Part shown: positions 1 to 6,855 of the stretch, piece after piece | Position numbering within the stretch: the stretch's first letter is position 1 | Layout of the letters: each line of letters starts with the position of its first letter | Source: CAZYVA01 sp964650695 | GTDB taxonomy: Bacteria; Bacillota; Clostridia; Lachnospirales; Lachnospiraceae | Length of the DNA stretch: 9,277 nt | NCBI GenBank assembly: GCA_964650695.1 | Contig: CAZYVA010000074.1 | Span: 1 to 9,277 of the forward strand | Direction: 5' to 3' | The notes under the pieces: generated by a model | Seen by the model: the letters and a program-made list of their open reading frames with translations, nothing else | Told to the model about the DNA's origin: nothing | Databases searched by the model: none | Program-made: the position numbers and the translations under genes

Positions 1-11
1 GGAACTCAATA

Positions 12-40
12 TTGAACTATACGGTGCAAAGTGTTATGAT
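12..40 (+). promoter_or_regulatory. Putative sigma-A promoter with extended -10, upstream of the ybaK-like gene
   Basis: A -35 element TTGAAC (12-17) is followed after 17 bases by a -10 element TATGAT (35-40). A TG one base before the -10 (32-33) makes it an extended -10. Transcription would start near 47 and give a leader of roughly 135 bases before the ATG at 183. Spacing and both hexamers are good, but no start site has been measured. Confidence 0.55.
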
Positions 41-60
41 TGAGGCGCAAAAATCCGTTT

Positions 61-131
61 CCCTTATGTTTTTCTTTATACGGTTCCAGGATGTCCTGTG
101 GGAAGAAAAAACCAAAGGGGAACCATAAGGG
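61..131 (+). promoter_or_regulatory. Inverted-repeat-rich 5' leader of the ybaK-like gene
   Basis: Inside the predicted leader, CCCTTATG (61-68) and CATAAGGG (124-131) are perfect inverse complements. GGTTCC (82-87) can pair with GGAACC (119-124). TTCC plus AGG (84-90) can instead pair with CCT (95-97) and GGAA (101-104). The second and third pairings share bases, so they exclude each other. The 3' arm of the outer stem contains AAGGGA, a possible ribosome binding site for a TTG start at 141. No known riboswitch or T-box signature was recognised, so this is only a candidate structured leader. Confidence 0.3.
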
Positions 132-182
132 AACATTCACTTGCGGTGGATGAACGATCCATTTGTGTTGGGGGGCATGGAT

Positions 183-653
183 ATGGCAATCGAAAAAGTA
201 AAAGAATATTTCAATCCGTTCGGTATCGCAGACCGGGTGCAGGAGTTTTCAGTATCCAGCGCAACCGTGGAACTGGCAGCCCTGGCGTTAAACTGTGAGC
301 CTTGCCGGATCGCAAAGACGCTCTCATTTATGGTAGATGGGCGCGCTGTCCTGATCGTCATGGCTGGCGATGCCAGGATCGACAATCCCAAGTATAAGGC
401 TCAATTCGGCGCAAAAGCGAAAATGCTTACCCCTGACGAGGCGGAAACGCTGATCGGCCACGCGGTAGGCGGGGTATGCCCCTTTGGGATCAATGAAGGC
501 GTAACGGTTTATCTCGACAATTCCCTGAAACGGTTTGAAACAGTTTTCCCGGCCTGCGGCAGCAGCAACAGTGCAATCGAGCTGTCTATAGAGGAATTGG
601 AGAAATATTCATCCTATACATCGTGGGTCGATGTATGCAAGGGATGGGAATAA
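183..653 (+). CDS. ybaK: YbaK/EbsC-family aminoacyl-tRNA deacylase
   Basis: A 156-residue cytoplasmic protein of the YbaK/prolyl-tRNA-synthetase-associated domain family. Members hydrolyse mischarged tRNAs in trans, classically Cys-tRNA(Pro). Visible landmarks are a lysine at residue 45 within IAKTL, matching the conserved functional lysine of YbaK; a glycine-rich GGVCPFG at 96-102; and GSSNS at 126-130. The single domain and the length fit the family. I chose the ATG at 183 because a run of six G (170-175) lies seven bases upstream and the protein then begins at the usual point. A TTG at 141 (AAGGGA at 127-132) or an ATG at 150 would add 14 or 11 residues with no obvious homology. It is separated from mutS2 by 136 bases containing another promoter, so it is probably expressed on its own. 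The exact tRNA substrate (Cys-tRNA(Pro) or another mischarged tRNA) cannot be told from the sequence. Confidence 0.88.
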   Translation: MAIEKVKEYFNPFGIADRVQEFSVSSATVELAALALNCEPCRIAKTLSFMVDGRAVLIVMAGDARIDNPKYKAQFGAKAKMLTPDEAETLIGHAVGGVCPFGINEGVTVYLDNSLKRFETVFPACGSSNSAIELSIEELEKYSSYTSWVDVCKGWE

Positions 654-715
654 AGGAAAGATGAGCGGCTTGCGGCAGAGATCAGGGCCAGACGGATCTT
701 CCGACTGTTATAAGG

Positions 716-744
716 TGGCCAAAAAAAGCGCTTTGTGCTATACT
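716..744 (+). promoter_or_regulatory. Putative extended -10 promoter for mutS2, with a palindrome in its spacer
   Basis: TATACT (739-744) is preceded by TG and one base (736-738), an extended -10. A weak -35 TGGCCA (716-721) lies at 17-base spacing. Transcription would begin near 751, about 40 bases before the mutS2 ATG. A perfect 10-base palindrome AAAGCGCTTT (725-734) lies wholly within the spacer, where a bound protein would block polymerase. No terminator was seen between ybaK and this promoter. Confidence 0.45.
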
Positions 745-789
745 TACATCAGGAAAAAACGCATCGGGGTTTTATAAGGTGATAATGGG

Positions 790-3165
790 ATGGATCAGAA
801 AACGCTCATAAAACTGGAATACGATAAAATCATAGATTTGCTGGAGGCGCGTGCCTCTTCCTCTGCGGGGAAGGAAAAGTGCCGTGCGCTTTTGCCGATG
901 ACGGAACTTTCACAGATCCGGGACGCACAGGAGCGGACAGCGGCGGCATTTACCAGGATCGTAAAAAAGGGCCGCCTTTCTTTTTCCGGCTGCCACCCGG
1001 TCTATGATTCGCTGAGGAGGCTGAAGCTAGGGGCGGCTTTGGGAAGCGGGGAGCTGCTTCAAATCTGCAGGCTGCTGGAATGCGCCGGACGCGCGAAGGC
1101 GTATGGGCGGCATGAGCCGGCGGATGAAGCCGGGGACTGCCTGGATGCCTGTTTTGCGGCGCTGGAGCCGGCGGCAGGCTTGCAGGCGGAAATCCGCAGG
1201 TGCATTTTAGATGAGGATGAAATCAGTGACGATGCCTCCCCAACCCTGAAGCGTATCCGCAGGCAGATGGGGCAGTTCCATGGCAAGGTACATGCTGCGC
1301 TGTCATCGATGGTGAATGGTCCGCTCCGCCCATACCTGCAGGACCCCATCATAACCATGCGTGGCGACCGTTACTGCCTCCCGGTCAAGGCGGAGTACCG
1401 GAACCAGGTATCCGGATTGATCCATGACCGGTCGTCAACGGGGGCGACCTTGTTTATAGAGCCGATGGCGGCTGTGAAGCTGAACAATGATTTAGAGGAG
1501 TTATACGCGAAAGAGCAGGAGGAGATACAAGTGATCCTGTCCCGCCTGAGCGGGGAGGCGGCCGGCTATGCAGAGGAAATCCGGGAGGACTACGAGGTGT
1601 TGTCCGAGCTGGATTTCCTGTTTGCCAAAGGTGCGCTGGCGCTGGATATGAATGCCAGCAGCCCTGTTTTTAACGATGAAGGGCGTATCCGTATCCGGCA
1701 GGGGCGGCATCCGCTTTTGGATGCTTCCAGGGTAGTGCCGATCTCCCTGTCGCTGGGGGATAGCTTTGACCTTTTGATCGTGACCGGGCCGAACACAGGG
1801 GGGAAAACGGTCTCCTTAAAAACGGTCGGCCTGTTCACCCTGATGGGGCAGGCAGGGCTCCATATCCCCGCCCTGGACCGTTCGGAACTGGCGGTTTTCC
1901 AGGATGTCTTCGCGGATATTGGGGACGAGCAGAGCATTGAGCAGAGCTTAAGTACCTTTTCCTCCCATATGGCAAATATCGTGTCTTTTTTAAAGCAGGC
2001 GGATGCATCTTCCCTGGTTCTTTTTGATGAGCTGGGGGCTGGGACGGATCCGGCGGAAGGCGCGGCCCTCGCGATGGCGATCCTCAATGATCTGCATACG
2101 CGAGGGATCCGGACGATGGCTACTACGCACTACAGCGAGTTGAAGGTGTATGCCCTTTCTACGGAGGGTGTGGAAAACGCCTGCTGTGAGTTTGATGTGG
2201 AGACGCTGCGGCCGACGTACCATCTTTTGCTTGGCATACCGGGGAAAAGCAATGCTTTCGCGATCGCTGGGAAGCTGGGGCTTCCGGAAAATATCCTTGA
2301 GGAGGCCAGGACGCATTTAACCAGTGAGGATGCGTCGTTTGAGGATTTGCTGGCGCAGCTGGAGGCTGACAGGCGTTCCCTTGAGCAGGAGCGGGCACAA
2401 GCCGCCGCCGACAGACGGGAGCTGGAAGCGTTGAAGCAGTCTGTCAAAGCGCGGCAGGAAAAACTGGACGGGCAGCGCGAGCGGATCCTCCGGGAAGCGA
2501 ATGAGAAGGCCCATGCGATTTTGTCGGAGGCCAAAGCAACCGCGGACGAGACGATGCGCAATTTCCGCAAGTTTGGCCAAGAGCATATATCGGCTTCCGA
2601 GATGGAAAAAGAACGGGAAAAACTGCGCAAAAAGATGGAACAGGCCCGTACCGGCATGGTAAAAGAACCGCAAAAGCCCCGTAAACACTATAAACCAAGC
2701 GATTTTAAGCCGGGGGAATCGGTACGGGTACTTAGTATGAACTTGAAAGGAACGGTCATCTCCGCGCCGGATCCAAAAGGGAACGTGGCCGTCCGGATGG
2801 GGATTTTGAATTCGCAGGTGCCGGTCACGGACCTGGAGATCATAGAGGAAAAGCCGGATTACCTGAAACAATTGACGAGACAGACCGGAAAGGGTAAAAC
2901 AAAGCTGGGGAAAGCCATGACGGTCAGCACGGAGATCAACCTGTTAGGAAAGACGGTGGATGAAGCGGTGGCGGAACTGGATAAATACCTGGATGACGCC
3001 CGCCTGGCCCATTTGAATTCCGTGCGGATCGTCCATGGAAAAGGGACGGGCGCACTCCGGTCGGGTATCCATCAATATCTCCGCAGGCAGAAGCATGTCA
3101 AGTCGTTCCGCCTGGGGGCGTTTGGCGAGGGGGACGCCGGGGTGACAGTTGTGGAACTGAAATAG
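790..3165 (+). CDS. mutS2: MutS2 family ATPase with C-terminal Smr domain
   Basis: A 791-residue protein, close to the usual length (B. subtilis MutS2 is about 785). It lacks the N-terminal mismatch-recognition domain of MutS. The order is a MutS core with lever/clamp helices (about 1-310), an ABC-type ATPase with Walker A GPNTGGKT (333-340), an STFSSHM signature (388-394) and Walker B LVLFDELGAGTDP with D413/E414, a charged coiled coil (about 518-620), a KOW-like small domain (about 638-690) and an Smr domain (about 714-791) with HGKGTG at 749-754. MutS2 proteins suppress homologous recombination; in Bacillus MutS2 has also been shown to act on collided ribosomes. The start is fixed by AAGGTGA (776-782) seven bases upstream of the ATG. 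The Smr motif that is usually LDLR/LDLH reads INLLG here (716-720), lacking the acidic and basic residues. The response regulator follows 15 bases after the stop, suggesting co-transcription. Confidence 0.96.
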   Translation: MDQKTLIKLEYDKIIDLLEARASSSAGKEKCRALLPMTELSQIRDAQERTAAAFTRIVKKGRLSFSGCHPVYDSLRRLKLGAALGSGELLQICRLLECAGRAKAYGRHEPADEAGDCLDACFAALEPAAGLQAEIRRCILDEDEISDDASPTLKRIRRQMGQFHGKVHAALSSMVNGPLRPYLQDPIITMRGDRYCLPVKAEYRNQVSGLIHDRSSTGATLFIEPMAAVKLNNDLEELYAKEQEEIQVILSRLSGEAAGYAEEIREDYEVLSELDFLFAKGALALDMNASSPVFNDEGRIRIRQGRHPLLDASRVVPISLSLGDSFDLLIVTGPNTGGKTVSLKTVGLFTLMGQAGLHIPALDRSELAVFQDVFADIGDEQSIEQSLSTFSSHMANIVSFLKQADASSLVLFDELGAGTDPAEGAALAMAILNDLHTRGIRTMATTHYSELKVYALSTEGVENACCEFDVETLRPTYHLLLGIPGKSNAFAIAGKLGLPENILEEARTHLTSEDASFEDLLAQLEADRRSLEQERAQAAADRRELEALKQSVKARQEKLDGQRERILREANEKAHAILSEAKATADETMRNFRKFGQEHISASEMEKEREKLRKKMEQARTGMVKEPQKPRKHYKPSDFKPGESVRVLSMNLKGTVISAPDPKGNVAVRMGILNSQVPVTDLEIIEEKPDYLKQLTRQTGKGKTKLGKAMTVSTEINLLGKTVDEAVAELDKYLDDARLAHLNSVRIVHGKGTGALRSGIHQYLRRQKHVKSFRLGAFGEGDAGVTVVELK

Positions 3166-3180
3166 AGTACGGGGGGACAA

Positions 3181-3888
3181 ATGGCGAATAAGCAAAGAAT
3201 ATTGATTGTGGATGATGACGAGAATATTGCGGAATTGATTTCCTTATATCTGGTAAAGGAATGCTTTGATACGATGATGGTGCACGACGGGGAAGCAGCG
3301 CTGGCGGCATTGGGCGCCTACAACCCGGACCTGATCCTTCTGGATCTGATGCTTCCGGGGATAGACGGGTATCAGGTATGCCGGGAAGTCCGGGGGCATT
3401 GTGACGTGCCGATCATTATGCTATCCGCAAAAGGGGAAGTGTTTGATAAAGTGCTGGGCCTGGAATTGGGGGCGGACGACTACATCATCAAGCCTTTTGA
3501 CTCCAAAGAACTGGTTGCCAGGGTCAAAGCGGTGCTGCGCAGGTACCAGGCGATCCCGAAGCTGGAAGGAGCAGGCGCAGAGAAAGGGAAATATGTGGAA
3601 TATCCGGGGATCATTGTCAATCTGACCAATTATTCGGTGATGGTGGACGACCGGAATGTGGAGATGCCCCCCAAGGAAATGGAGCTTTTGTATTTTCTTG
3701 CTTCTTCCCCGAACCAAGTGTTTACAAGGGAGCAGCTTTTGGATCAGATATGGGGCTACGAATATGCGGGGGACACCCGCACGGTGGACGTCCATATCAA
3801 ACGTCTCAGGGAAAAGATCAAGGACCATCCCAGATGGAGGCTTGGCACCGTCTGGGGGATTGGATATAAATTTGAAGTAAAGCCGTAG
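3181..3888 (+). CDS. OmpR/PhoB-family response regulator
   Basis: A 235-residue cytoplasmic transcription factor. The receiver domain (about 5-120) has the acidic pocket D11-D13, phosphoacceptor D55 in LILLDLMLPG, S82 in the switch position and K104 in IIKPF. A winged-helix DNA-binding domain (about 138-232) carries the typical recognition-helix sequence DTRTVDVHIKRLREKI and ends in GYKFEV. All residues needed for phosphorylation are present, so it should be active. The start is the ATG 15 bases after the mutS2 stop, preceded by a G-rich ribosome binding site (3171-3176). The histidine kinase follows 65 bases downstream in the same orientation and is the evident partner. Target genes are not known; the HtrA-like gene just beyond the kinase is a reasonable candidate by position alone. 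I do not assign a specific name because this subfamily has many paralogues. Confidence 0.95.
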   Translation: MANKQRILIVDDDENIAELISLYLVKECFDTMMVHDGEAALAALGAYNPDLILLDLMLPGIDGYQVCREVRGHCDVPIIMLSAKGEVFDKVLGLELGADDYIIKPFDSKELVARVKAVLRRYQAIPKLEGAGAEKGKYVEYPGIIVNLTNYSVMVDDRNVEMPPKEMELLYFLASSPNQVFTREQLLDQIWGYEYAGDTRTVDVHIKRLREKIKDHPRWRLGTVWGIGYKFEVKP

Positions 3889-3953
3889 GCGTTTGCAGGG
3901 CTTTCATATGTTTCCCGCTGGGCGCGGCTTGTTTTGCGGCAGAAAGTAGCGCT

Positions 3954-5360
3954 ATGAAAAGTACATTGCATTTGAAGTTTTTTATTATTTATATTATATT
4001 TGGCTTCTTAAGTTTGTTCACGGTCAGCACGTTAACCTCCGGCCTGGTCTCCACCCCGATCCAGAAAGGGGTTGCGTCCGGACTTTACCGGGAAGCCAAC
4101 CTGATCGCAAATGATTATTTGCCGGGCTATTTCGCGGAGACGGTGACAAAGGAAGACATCGACGTCCAATTACAGGCTATGCAGCTTCAGTTAAACGCGG
4201 CAGTGTGGTTTGTGGACCGTGAAGGGCATCTGATTACCGCGTTCTGGCCGGACGGATACCGGGAGGCCCCGGCGGCGATTGAGAATTTCAACCCTGCGGA
4301 AATCGGCAGCGCCCAGTACCAGATCGGGGATTACCACGGCTGTTTCCTGAATGATGTCATGACGGTGATCGCCCCAGTCAATTATGAGTATTCGCCAAAA
4401 GGATATTTGCTGCTCCATAAAGCGATGTCGGATTCGGATTATTTTGAGAACCTGATGATCCGGGCGGTTTATGTCACGGTTGTGGTTGTGTACATTTTTT
4501 CGTTTCTGATCATGCTGGCGCTGCACTTTTTTGTATTCTGGCCGCTGCGGAGGGTTACGGAGGCGGCCACTCAGTATGCCACCGGGAACCTGGACTATGA
4601 AATTCCGGTCCGGACGGCGGATGAGATGGGGTATTTGTCGGCATCCCTCAATTATATGTCCGCCCAGCTTAGGGATATGGAGGATTACCAGAAAAAATTT
4701 GTCGCGAATGTTTCCCATGATTTCCGTTCCCCGCTCACTTCCATCAAAGGATATATTGAGGCGATGGCGGACGGGACGATCCCACCGCAGCTGCACGGGA
4801 AATACTTGCGGATCATCCTGCTTGAGACCGAACGCCTGACGGATCTTACCAATGATTTGCTGACATTGAATGAATACGACAGGAAAAACCTGCTGCTGGA
4901 AAAGGAGCGGTTTGATATCCATGAAATGATCAAGCAGGTGGCGGCGGCTTTTGAAGGGGCCTGCATCCAGAAAAAGATTTCCTTTGACCTGATTTTTGAG
5001 ACAAAAGTACTCAAGGTTTACGCGGACAAGGGGAAAATCCAGCAGGTACTCTACAACCTGATTGACAATGCCATCAAATTCAGCGAAACGGATTCCATCA
5101 TTACAATCGAGACTACGGAACGGTCCGGGAAGGTTTTTACCTCCGTGAAGGATGACGGCATCGGGATCCCGCGAAATTCCCTCAATAAAATCTGGGATCG
5201 GTTTTATAAAACAGATCTGTCAAGAGGAAGGGATAGAAAGGGCACCGGGCTTGGGCTGTCGATCGTGAAAGAAGCCATCCAGGCACACGGGGAGAATATC
5301 AATGTCATCAGTACCGAAGGGGTTGGGACAGAATTTGTGTTTTCCTTGCCGAAAGGGTAG
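3954..5360 (+). CDS. Membrane sensor histidine kinase (HAMP-HisKA-HATPase)
   Basis: A 468-residue integral membrane kinase, partner of the response regulator just upstream. A first membrane segment (about 9-31) and a second (about 171-195) bracket an extracytoplasmic sensor region of about 135 residues (33-168). A HAMP linker follows (about 197-245), then the dimerisation/phosphoacceptor domain with H255 in VSHDFRSPLT. The catalytic ATPase domain shows the N box with N368 and N372, the G1 box DDGIGIP (400-406), an F-box-like IWDRFYKTD, and the G2 box GTGLGLS (430-436). The catalytic set is complete. The sensor region matches no domain I recognise by eye, though its length and the flanking pattern resemble small PAS-like extracytoplasmic sensors. 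The start has only a modest ribosome binding site (AGAAAG, 3941-3946), and upstream in-frame codons are blocked by a stop at 3948. Translation may therefore be weaker than that of the regulator. Confidence 0.95.
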   Translation: MKSTLHLKFFIIYIIFGFLSLFTVSTLTSGLVSTPIQKGVASGLYREANLIANDYLPGYFAETVTKEDIDVQLQAMQLQLNAAVWFVDREGHLITAFWPDGYREAPAAIENFNPAEIGSAQYQIGDYHGCFLNDVMTVIAPVNYEYSPKGYLLLHKAMSDSDYFENLMIRAVYVTVVVVYIFSFLIMLALHFFVFWPLRRVTEAATQYATGNLDYEIPVRTADEMGYLSASLNYMSAQLRDMEDYQKKFVANVSHDFRSPLTSIKGYIEAMADGTIPPQLHGKYLRIILLETERLTDLTNDLLTLNEYDRKNLLLEKERFDIHEMIKQVAAAFEGACIQKKISFDLIFETKVLKVYADKGKIQQVLYNLIDNAIKFSETDSIITIETTERSGKVFTSVKDDGIGIPRNSLNKIWDRFYKTDLSRGRDRKGTGLGLSIVKEAIQAHGENINVISTEGVGTEFVFSLPKG

Positions 5361-5366
5361 GAAAAG

Positions 5367-5402
5367 CAGGATTCTTGACAATGAAAAGGAATCCTGTATA
5401 CT
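5367..5402 (+). promoter_or_regulatory. Strong sigma-A promoter with embedded inverted repeat, upstream of the HtrA-like gene
   Basis: A consensus -35 TTGACA (5375-5380) and a near-consensus -10 TATACT (5397-5402) are separated by 16 bases. A perfect 8-base inverted repeat, CAGGATTC (5367-5374) and GAATCCTG (5389-5396), sits so that each arm lies immediately 5' of one core element. The arm centres are 22 bases apart, about two helical turns. Transcription would start near 5409. The arrangement suggests an operator for a dimeric regulator. The repeat is not followed by a T-run, so it is not an intrinsic terminator for the kinase gene. Confidence 0.7.
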
Positions 5403-5474
5403 GGAAACGAAAACGGCTGTGAATGGTGGCAAAATGAATGGAAAAGGCAGCGAGGCAGGCTTTCACGGACCATT

Positions 5475-6833
5475 ATGACAAAGGGGATGGGCGCTGTGAA
5501 ACAGAAACGGGACAATCCGCAAGGGACATCCGGCAAAGCGCAGGAAAAGATGGATAACCCGCAGGAGGAGTATTCTTTCATGCAGGAAGTGATCAAGGAC
5601 GAGACGGTCGGCAGCCCTGGGTGGAGAGGGCGTATCGGGCGTGTGATTGGGTATGGCATTGTTTTTGGGGTAGCTGCCAGTATTGTGTTTTCCGCGTTGA
5701 ATCCGTGGATGGAGGAAATGTTCCAGAATGCCCCGGAGAAGGTTGAGATCCCGCAGGATGAGGAAGAGTCCGGGGAAACAGAAGGAACGGCCGGTGAAGA
5801 TGGGCAGGAATCTGAAACAACGGGGGCGGATGAAGCGGAACCGGCCTCGGATCAGCCGCAGGAGGCCGCACTGACGCAGGAGGACTACTGCAAGGTCGTG
5901 AATGTCCTGAATTCTACTGTTACGGAGGGGAAAAAAAGCATTGCGGCGCTGTCTGTCATGGATCCGGAAAAAGGAAAAGCGGTTTCTGTGCAGGCGGGGG
6001 TTATCCTTGCCAACAACGGAAGGGAGCTTCTGGTTCTTGCGCAGGCAGTGGGTGAAGAAGACAGCGAGAATCTTCAGATTTCCTTTTCGGATGGAAAATC
6101 CTACAAAGCGGCGGTGAAAATGTGCGATTATAACCTGGGCTTTGGGGTCTATGCGGTGGAGCGCGGTGAGATTGCGGAGGCTTCGTGGGCAGGGATTGAG
6201 GAAGTCCGGATTGGCAATTCAAACCTGCTGGAAGCGGGGGATATCCTGTTGGCGATTGGGCAGCCCTTTGGTTCGGATATGGCGATCGGGATTGGGACGC
6301 TTGCGCCGGACGATGCGGTGATCGAGCTGGCGGACGGGCATTACCGCCTGCTTTGCACAAATGTCACCTGTGAACAGGGAGGCAGCGGTATTTTGCTCAA
6401 CCAGGAGGGAGACCTGGTCGGCATTATTGCCCCGGAGGCCCTGCCGGAAGGAAGCAAAGGCCGTATCGGGGGGTATGGGATTTCCGACATAAAAGGCATT
6501 ATTGAACTGCTGTCCAATGGGGCGGCGATCCCCTACACCGGGATTTACGGCATGGATGTCACGGAAGGGCTGGAAGGGAAAAATATGCCGAAAGGGGTCT
6601 ATGTAAAAGAAGTACCCGTGGATTCCCCGGCAATGGCCGCAGGCATACAGAGCGGGGATATCCTCTACCAGGCGGACGGGACGGAGATTTCCAGCATGGA
6701 GGAATACCACAGCGTACTGATGAAGGAGAAGGAAGGAAAAGCCGTAAAAATCCGCGGATACCGCCAAGGAGCCGGGGATGAGTACGTGGAGATAGAGTTT
6801 GACGTTACAATCGGGAGAAAACAAAGCGAATAA
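5475..6833 (+). CDS. Membrane-anchored HtrA/DegP-like protein with PDZ domain, probable pseudoprotease
   Basis: A 452-residue protein with a charged cytoplasmic N-terminus, one membrane segment (about 57-75), an acidic low-complexity linker (about 80-130), a trypsin-fold region (about 139-325) and a PDZ domain (about 347-440). HtrA landmarks are present: AGVIL (174-178), GQPFG (262-266, the usual GNPFG), and LLNQEGDLVGI (307-317) after the active-site loop. The catalytic residues are not. The TNNHV position reads LAQAV with no histidine nearby; the aspartate position (about 219-226) reads YNLGFGVY; and the GNSGGP serine loop reads QGGSGI (301-306). The fold should therefore face the outside of the membrane but lack HtrA proteolysis, perhaps acting as a binding or scaffold protein. 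The start is uncertain: ATG 5475 has a weak site, while GTG 5496 has AAGGGG nine bases upstream, and ATG 5550 is also possible. It heads a likely operon with the next two genes. Confidence 0.88.
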   Translation: MTKGMGAVKQKRDNPQGTSGKAQEKMDNPQEEYSFMQEVIKDETVGSPGWRGRIGRVIGYGIVFGVAASIVFSALNPWMEEMFQNAPEKVEIPQDEEESGETEGTAGEDGQESETTGADEAEPASDQPQEAALTQEDYCKVVNVLNSTVTEGKKSIAALSVMDPEKGKAVSVQAGVILANNGRELLVLAQAVGEEDSENLQISFSDGKSYKAAVKMCDYNLGFGVYAVERGEIAEASWAGIEEVRIGNSNLLEAGDILLAIGQPFGSDMAIGIGTLAPDDAVIELADGHYRLLCTNVTCEQGGSGILLNQEGDLVGIIAPEALPEGSKGRIGGYGISDIKGIIELLSNGAAIPYTGIYGMDVTEGLEGKNMPKGVYVKEVPVDSPAMAAGIQSGDILYQADGTEISSMEEYHSVLMKEKEGKAVKIRGYRQGAGDEYVEIEFDVTIGRKQSE

Positions 6834-6855
6834 ATAAATGGAAAGGCATGGGACA

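Noticed and set aside
47..182. T-box or known riboswitch in the first leader
   Set aside because: The conserved T-box core sequence and other class-specific motifs were not found; only generic inverted repeats are present.
3889..3953. Promoter or small gene in the 65-base gap between regulator and kinase
   Set aside because: No paired -35/-10 elements and no short frame with a ribosome binding site could be made out; read-through from upstream is the simpler view.
4191..4922. Long - strand open frame of 243 codons opposite the histidine kinase
   Set aside because: It lies fully antisense to a kinase with all its conserved motifs, its translation is rich in Arg, Gln and His with no recognisable domain, and no ribosome binding site stands out.
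5367..5396. Inverted repeat after the kinase gene as an intrinsic terminator
   Set aside because: No T-run follows the right arm, the loop is 14 bases, and the arms coincide with a near-consensus promoter.
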